Below are positions 58,221-64,000 of a stretch of DNA of 64,000 bases, piece after piece. Position numbers and translations under genes: made by a program. The notes beneath the pieces were generated by a model. That model saw nothing but the letters and a program-made list of their open reading frames with translations, searched no databases and was not told the DNA's origin. Each line of letters starts with the position of its first letter. Positions within the stretch are counted from its first letter, which is position 1. This DNA is from Planococcus citri (taxonomy: Eukaryota; Arthropoda; Insecta; Hemiptera; Pseudococcidae). The stretch lies in NCBI RefSeq assembly GCF_950023065.1, contig NC_088680.1, positions 63,587,350 to 63,651,349 of the forward strand, read 5' to 3'.

Positions 58221-59914
58221 TTACTCGTACATAGATATGTCTCTACTCCAAGAAAAACAAACTGGCCCAACTTTCACATAGAACCACTGGCCATGGCCAC
58301 GGCCATGTCCTCTCCATACATCTCGGATCGCGACGTCTGTGAAGGGTAGCCTGTCACATCTGTCAGTGGTGTATTCAATAATAGTTTCTTTCCACTCATT
58401 AGGATTGTCCCTATACTGAAAAAAATAAACGAAAAATCGATTTAAAAAATTAGGAGCAATAAGTAAGTAATTTAAATGTAGCAAAATACACATTCGGTCA
58501 ACGCTGAAAAGGGTGTATTGGTTCAACTCTTGAAAAATTAAAATAGCCAAGAGGAGGTACCATGGGCAATCGCGTAATCACCCCCCCCCCCATACAAAAA
58601 TACGAGGTTGAATATTTTTTTTTTTTTTAATTTGAACCAAATTTTTCGAAAAATGTTCACTCACTCTTCGTTTAAGCATATTATGTACTTACATAAATCC
58701 CCATTTTCATAAGATAAATGCGTAATATGGAGGATTTTCAGAACATTGTTTTTCGAATTTCGCATTTTTTAAACGTATAAATTTTGTTTCGCCTTGCTCT
58801 TGAATGGGTCTTTTGCTAGCCGAATGCCACATGAGTATACCTGGATAAAGCAGTAGGTAAAATATAGGTACCCACTACCCAGATTCAAAATTTACCTACC
58901 CTACAATCGTCTTTATCCGATCTAAGTTTTAAATCTAATGGACCCAGTGGGGTCAGCTGTATACCGTTCCATGCGAGAGTCTTGATGCTTTTGTCGAAAG
59001 TGTTCAGGGTCTCGTCATAAAATGCCACCAGATTCTTACAATTTACAGTGATGTTTTGGTGACACGTTCTCGAAGTTTTCTGAAGTATTGTTATCTGGCT
59101 GTTATCAAATGGATATGAAATCTGTAATCACGAATACCCAAGTACATAAGTAGGTACACATACATACCTTACCTATACTATAAAATGACGAGTTTTCAGT
59201 AAAATATTGAGTAGGTATATGCAAAATTGCACGTGTGATAGATCTACTCACCTCCTTACCGAGGTTAGCTATCCATACTTCCCCTGGTACAGTTGACACA
59301 TCAATCGGTTTTGATAGTGATGAGTCGTCTGGTAATTGAGGATAGATGCAGGTTTCATTGCTGTAGAAGTCGCACCATACTTCAAATCCTAACGCGTATT
59401 CGGAGTTTTCGTATTCGCTTTTGGGCTTTATCCTAAACCAGCCTACACAAAAATGTAAATAATTTTTAAAAATGGGTAAGTACCTACAAGTAATTTACAA
59501 AGATAAGTTACATTGGAAGATAAATAACTATGCACACCGTTTCGAACACTCGGATTCCTCTTCAGAATATCCAGACAAGTGGAAAATTGATTATCATTTT
59601 CGCCAGAACTTGTATTTTTTGCTGATACTGTTGGCACTGGTTCTCCCTGCAGACAAAATCAAAACATGAAATTTATGCAGTGCTGCATGATGTACTTACT
59701 GAAAAATCCAGATGTGTAGATTTTGCTCTGTCCCGTTAAAAAACTCAAAATTCGGAGCATTGATTCGAAATTTAAAAAAAATGCACAGTACCTAGGCACT
59801 GGGTACAAATAGCTAGGTGGTATTTTTATAGAAATTCGACATCTAACTTCTTACCTGTGCTAATACAATTTTACCGATTACAACACTAATGATCGTTATT
59901 ATGTTTATAAACAT
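58221..59914 (-). CDS. COLFI-5: secreted stand-alone NC1-domain protein (beta type)
   Basis: Five - strand exons: 59914-59855, 59646-59538, 59442-59252, 59121-58900, 58415-58221; phases 0,1,0,0; 258 aa. Signal peptide MFINIITIISVVIG-like, Ser/Asn-rich linker, then COLFI domain: EVWCDFYSNETC, QNITVNCKN (collagen sequon kept), WNG...LTPLG, DRLPFTDVAIRD, GPVCFSW. Cysteines C1 and C4-C8 all present (about 44, 80, 88, 148, 193, 247) plus an extra pair at about 140 and 214 also found in COLFI-3. The stop used by COLFI-3 is changed, adding SRDISMYE-like residues at the end. A GHGR repeat lengthens the exon-5 loop. The exon 2 donor is GTGTGC, weaker than the GTGAGC of COLFI-3. Confidence 0.8.
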
Positions 59915-60836
59915 TGTAAAAAAATTCGCGAACAGCTGTAGGTAAATAAAAAGTGGCTCGACGCAGATTTATGTACGGTGTGATGAGACTAAAAACTAAT
60001 CACTTAGATACGTATAGTACAATATGGCTATAGTGTTGGCTGGAGCACATGCTAGATGCGCAAAACTGCGCAAAAATGTGCGCATTCGCCCCTCGCTAAA
60101 CGTGAGAAATTCCTTCCAACTGGTTTACTTATTTACACACATGAATAGATATCTACGTAGGTGATATTTTCGATTGTTTTCATTTTATGTCCTTTGTGGC
60201 TTTAAACCAAAAGATAAACTGAATCGAGATAAACAATCACTGATACTGATAGTAATTAGGTACTTATTATAATTATTGTATATGAGAGGCAATATGTTTT
60301 GTACTTTGTATCTCGTACGATCTTAGATACATATGTTTATGTAGTATATAGGTATACTTATTTATCAAGGGAAAACTATCTCAAATTCACACGGTTCAAT
60401 CTGAATGGAACCAAGAGAAAAGTGAAAACCAATTTGAAGCTCTTAGCCCAGTCAAAGTACATACGATTTGACCCGGACATAATTGGGATCAAAGGTGTTT
60501 TTTTTTTTTGCGAATATTGTCTAGGATGGTGTGGTGAACAACATACTAAAAGCCCCCGCCCCTACCCCTAGAGCTAATCACCCCACAGTGGATCAAAGCC
60601 CCCCCAATCAGTTTAAGTAAAATGAGCACTGATTATTTAATCTCCTCTCAAATACCTATCAAATGAACTGTTCGCAAATGAGTGAATGAGAAAAGCAGAA
60701 ATTGGTTTGCACCCTCAGCATGAAATTTTGCTTGATGCACATTACAAGGACTCCAAAACAAAATTTTCAAACAAGGAAGACATTCGCTAAACCTCATGGA
60801 AGGGGTGCGGTGAGGGACGGGTCAAAGAGAGGGGGC
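59915..60836. other. COLFI-5 upstream flank, duplicate of 21834-22560 and 25480-25640
   Basis: 59915-60250 follows the COLFI-3 upstream flank; 60270-60480 follows 25480-25640. Together they show that about 2.9 kb of insertions separate these blocks in unit 1. 60480-60836 has no clear match. Confidence 0.5.
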
Positions 60837-62150
60837 ACAGTGGGCTCGTGAGCACCCTCAAGACACCTGAAATTCAAAAACTTACAATGAATCCTGGAAC
60901 AATGGTACAGGGATATCCTTCCTTATGTTTATGGGGTCGCAGAATACGAATTTGACAATATTTTTTGTGGGGGTGGGGGGTGAGGGGGTGAGGGGGGTGG
61001 AAACTTCAAAATTTGACAATATTGATGTGTGATATGTCGAAATGTATGTTTTTGAGGGTGTAGATCACGAATATGACAATATTTTTTTCGTAGGGTTGAA
61101 TGGTGGTGGGTGAAGGAAGGTAAAACGGGGAAAATTCAAAATTTGACTATAATGACGTGTGATATGTCGAAATGTAGGCATGTTTTCGAGGTTGTAGATC
61201 ACGAATTTGGCAATATTTTTTTCGTAGAGGGTAATAGTGTAGGATGGAGGGGGTGAAAAATTCAAAATTTGACAATAATGAAGTGTGATATGTCTAAATG
61301 AATGTTTTTCAGGATGTAGATCACGAATCTGACAATATTTTTTTCGTATGGGCGAATGGTGGGGGGTGAAGGGGGTAAAACGGCGCAAATTCAAAATTTG
61401 ACTACATATAATGATGTGTGATATGTCAAAATGTACGTTTTCTAAGGTGTAGAAGGGGTGAAGGGTGGGAGATGAAGAATTTTCTGTTGGGAAGCTGTTA
61501 AAGTCCCAGTAAGAGAAAATTTGTTACATTTTTACGAAATCTAAGATTTTTCATTGTAATCGACTGTGGAGGTCGCCGGGGCACTTTGGAGCAAAAATGG
61601 CAATTAACATCTTGAAATACACTATCTTAAGTATTACCAGCCACTGGAATTTCCCGTGCATCTACGTCCAAAAATTTGTTCTATTCCAATTTATGCAACA
61701 GAGTTGGCAAAAAACGGGATTTCAACATAAATTATACCTTTATAATTACTTTATAAAAACTAAAATTGAGTAAATTGATGAAAAGTACTTACTTTCTGTT
61801 GAATTATTCATACTTGGTACATTTCGACATATCACACATCATTATAGTCAAATTTTGAATTTTTCACAGTTTTTACCCCCTTCACCTCCCACCATTCGAC
61901 CCTACGAAAAAAATATTGTCATATTCGTGATCTACACCCTCAAAAACATACATTTCGACATATCACACATCAATATTGTCAAATTTTGAAGTTTCCACCC
62001 CCTCACCCCCCACCCTTACAAAAAAATATTGTCAAATTCGTATTATGCGACCCCAAAAACATAAGGGAGGATATCACTGTACCATTGTTTTAGGATTCAT
62101 TGTAAGTTTTTGAATTTCAGGCGTTTTGAGGGTGCTCACAGCCCACTGTG
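60837..62150. mobile_element. Foldback element FB-I, second copy
   Basis: Ends ACAGTGGGCTCGTGAGCACC and inverse (GGGTGCTCACAGCCCACTGT). The left arm has four units of about 122 bp (landmarks near 60947, 61068, 61200, 61322) and the right arm two inverse units (61914, 62026). The central 61440-61800 corresponds to 7760-8100 of FB-I. The outer 300 bp of FB-I on each side are missing. Confidence 0.7.
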
Positions 62151-62740
62151 GGGGGTCAGCTCCCTATTTATATAAATTGTATTTTTCTGACTTTTCTTCG
62201 TCAGTTTTTTAACTTGAACAATATTTTCTCAAAGTCGAGCTAAAAAATAAAATGGAAATGGCCCAAGTACTTTGTTTTACAAAATCTACCCAAAAAGTAT
62301 AGGGGACCCATTTTTTTTGTAAGCCCAATCGTTACTTGTTGTCAGGCCTTTTTTTGTATTTCTTTTCTGAGGGGAACGCTAAATTGAAGTTGCAAGCCCC
62401 TAATTTTCATACCACCCCCCCCCCCCCCCGGCCAATGGAGATGGAAAGCAGGTTAACACCTTCTGAAGCCGACTTCAGGTGGGTTCAAGTCATTTTGGAG
62501 CCTCCAGCGACTTTTTGAAAATTACTGGAGCCTCTAGTAGATTTTTTTGAAACTCGAAATTTCCACAAAATTTCATCAAAATGGAGTTGGAAATAAGCTG
62601 AGAATTATTCTGCAAAACTAATTTCAATACGCTACGAAGTCAACTGCAGGGGGATTTCAAGTCATTTTGGAGCCTCCGGGGATTTTTTGAAAATTACTGG
62701 AGCCATCCAGCAAATATTTGAAACTTGAAATTTCCCCACA
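62151..62740 (+). repeat. Dispersed piece and truncated FB-III
   Basis: 62280-62340 is a diverged copy of 26510-26600. 62400-62740 has FB-III units (GGAGCCTCCAGCGACTTTTT) of one arm only, cut off by the retrotransposon that follows. Confidence 0.6.
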
Positions 62741-63114
62741 ATTTATTTTATTTATTTATTTTTTTATTTTACAATTTAGGTCTCTCCAACAGCTAGAGCC
62801 AATTACAGGAGAGACCATTTATAATTATAGAGATAAGACTAAGATTTACTCCAGAGAAACAAGTTTGAGAAATACAAACATACAAAAGAAAGCAAAAAGG
62901 AGAAAAAAAACAAACAAAAACAAAAAAAAAGTAATATCTATAAAAGTAGTTCTTCCTATCTAAAAGAGAATGTAAGAAGTAAGCAAAAAAGTATAACACC
63001 AAACAGAAGAAATACTTATTAAAAAAAGAAAAGAAAAAAAAACATAGAGAACTAAAAAGAATAAGATACAGAATATGAAATGGTTCACAAACAGCTCCCA
63101 CTGCACCCCCACTC
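62741..63114 (-). mobile_element. 3' untranslated end of non-LTR retrotransposon
   Basis: On the - strand this runs from the stop codon at 63115 to an A-rich tail of TAAATAAATA-type repeats (62741-62770). Just before the tail is a perfect 9-bp stem, GGTCTCTCC (62779-62787) with GGAGAGACC (62808-62816) and a 20-base loop. The tail abuts FB-III sequence, marking the insertion point. Confidence 0.75.
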
Positions 63115-63999
63115 CTACTCCCATGCCACCCCCACCACACGCTTGAAAGCAGACCTACCCATACTAAAAATATCAGCATCTGCACACCTACAGAGGAAAT
63201 TGTCAGAGATACCCATGACGTTGTTCATAGGAGATACCTTCATCCTAAATGTGTTGTAATTGTTTAAGGAGAATATTTTTTTCTGCCTGGAGTGGATTTT
63301 TGGGGCCCAGAAATTGATTTTTCCCAAAAGGTTACTGTCATTTATGTTGCAGTGGATAAGGTCATACAGAAACATTAATGCAATTGTTTCTCTTCTTTTT
63401 TCTAATGGATCCACTTCAAACCCTTCCAAAAGTTCTTTTTGTGATAAGTCATAAGGATAATATTCAAAAGTCCTCAAATATAGGTACTTTAAAAATCTAG
63501 TTTGAATTTTTTCAAGCTCTTTTATAAATTTTCTAGTATGAGGGAACCAAACTAGTACACCAAACTCCAGAATTGACCTTATGAAGGAGAAGTATAGGAC
63601 TTTAAGTGTACTTATTCTCTTGAAGTGCACAGAATTTCTGACAACAAAATAGGCCATCCTCCTTGCCTTTGCTACCACAATGTTAGTGTGATACTTGAAA
63701 GTAAGTCCCACATCAAGGTATATACCCAGGTCCCGAACAGTAGTTAAACGACAGAGTTCTTCCCCACAAACTGTGTACTTATACTCTAAGAGAGTTTTTT
63801 TCCTAGTAAATGTCATTGTTGCACATTTAGAAACATTAAGGGGCAGTTTGTTCTCATTACTCCATTTTATGAACATATCCAAATCTGCTTGAAGACCCTC
63901 ACAATCCTTTATATCTTGGATTTTCTTGTATATCTTAGCATCATCAGCAAATAGCTCTATTTCAGAATTACTTATCACAGATGGAAGGTCATTTACGAA
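63115..63999 (-). CDS. Non-LTR retrotransposon reverse transcriptase, 3' part
   Basis: Frame open from the right window edge to TAG at 63115-63117, about 294 codons of the C-terminal part. It starts in the RT palm with FVNDLPSV, then FADDAKIYKKI containing the catalytic Asp-Asp (FADD form), then NKLPLNVSKCATMTFTRKK and LGIYLDVGLTFKYHTN of the thumb region, and a C-terminal tail with a PYDLSQ/FEVDPLEKRR segment. The pattern resembles jockey/CR1-clade polymerases. The endonuclease and 5' RT would lie past 64000. No stop interrupts this part, so the copy is fairly young. Confidence 0.88.
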   Translation of the reverse strand, partial: FVNDLPSVISNSEIELFADDAKIYKKIQDIKDCEGLQADLDMFIKWSNENKLPLNVSKCATMTFTRKKTLLEYKYTVCGEELCRLTTVRDLGIYLDVGLTFKYHTNIVVAKARRMAYFVVRNSVHFKRISTLKVLYFSFIRSILEFGVLVWFPHTRKFIKELEKIQTRFLKYLYLRTFEYYPYDLSQKELLEGFEVDPLEKRRETIALMFLYDLIHCNINDSNLLGKINFWAPKIHSRQKKIFSLNNYNTFRMKVSPMNNVMGISDNFLCRCADADIFSMGRSAFKRVVGVAWE

Positions 64000-64000
64000 T

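Overview
The window is eukaryotic: genes are split by GT-AG introns, intergenic DNA is AT-rich and repeat-dense, and there are no bacterial-style operons. The dense TAGGTACCTACC-like tracts, the fibrillar-collagen-type domains and a jockey/CR1-like retrotransposon suggest an insect, possibly a sternorrhynchan hemipteran (aphid or scale-insect group). That placement is inference from sequence style, not a database match.

Two gene types dominate. (1) A receptor tyrosine kinase (RTK) on the + strand: signal-peptide exon at 1130-1184, ten further exons at 29605-42116, giving 538 codons in one continuous reading frame (signal peptide, small Cys-rich ectodomain, one membrane segment, kinase domain). 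(2) Five apparently intact genes for small secreted proteins that consist of a signal peptide plus one fibrillar-collagen C-propeptide (COLFI/NC1) domain, with no collagen helix. I call them COLFI-1 (5799-9990, -), COLFI-2 (13566-19188, -), COLFI-3 (20303-21833, -), COLFI-4 (52660-54411, +) and COLFI-5 (58221-59914, -). All share the same five-exon structure with intron phases 0,1,0,0. COLFI-1, -2 and -4 form one subfamily (alpha); COLFI-3 and -5 form another (beta). At least four broken copies and one orphan signal-peptide exon accompany them.

Layout: COLFI-1, -2 and -3 lie antisense inside the 28.4-kb first intron of the RTK. After the RTK ends at 42116, the block 1-1950 (RTK promoter, exon 1 and an adjacent COLFI pseudogene) reappears at about 45630-48990, followed by COLFI-4 (alpha) and COLFI-5 (beta) and their flanks. 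The locus is thus a segmental tandem duplication of a receptor-plus-nested-COLFI unit, and a second RTK body is expected just beyond the right edge. A receptor/secreted-protein relationship is only a hypothesis from co-duplication.

Much of the rest is long palindromic (foldback) elements of several families, some nested three deep, many with 120-135-bp tandem repeats in their arms. Paralogous or host-element comparison fixes several insertion boundaries and target-site duplications (TTA, TA or 4 bp). The right edge carries the 3' part of a jockey/CR1-like non-LTR retrotransposon on the - strand.
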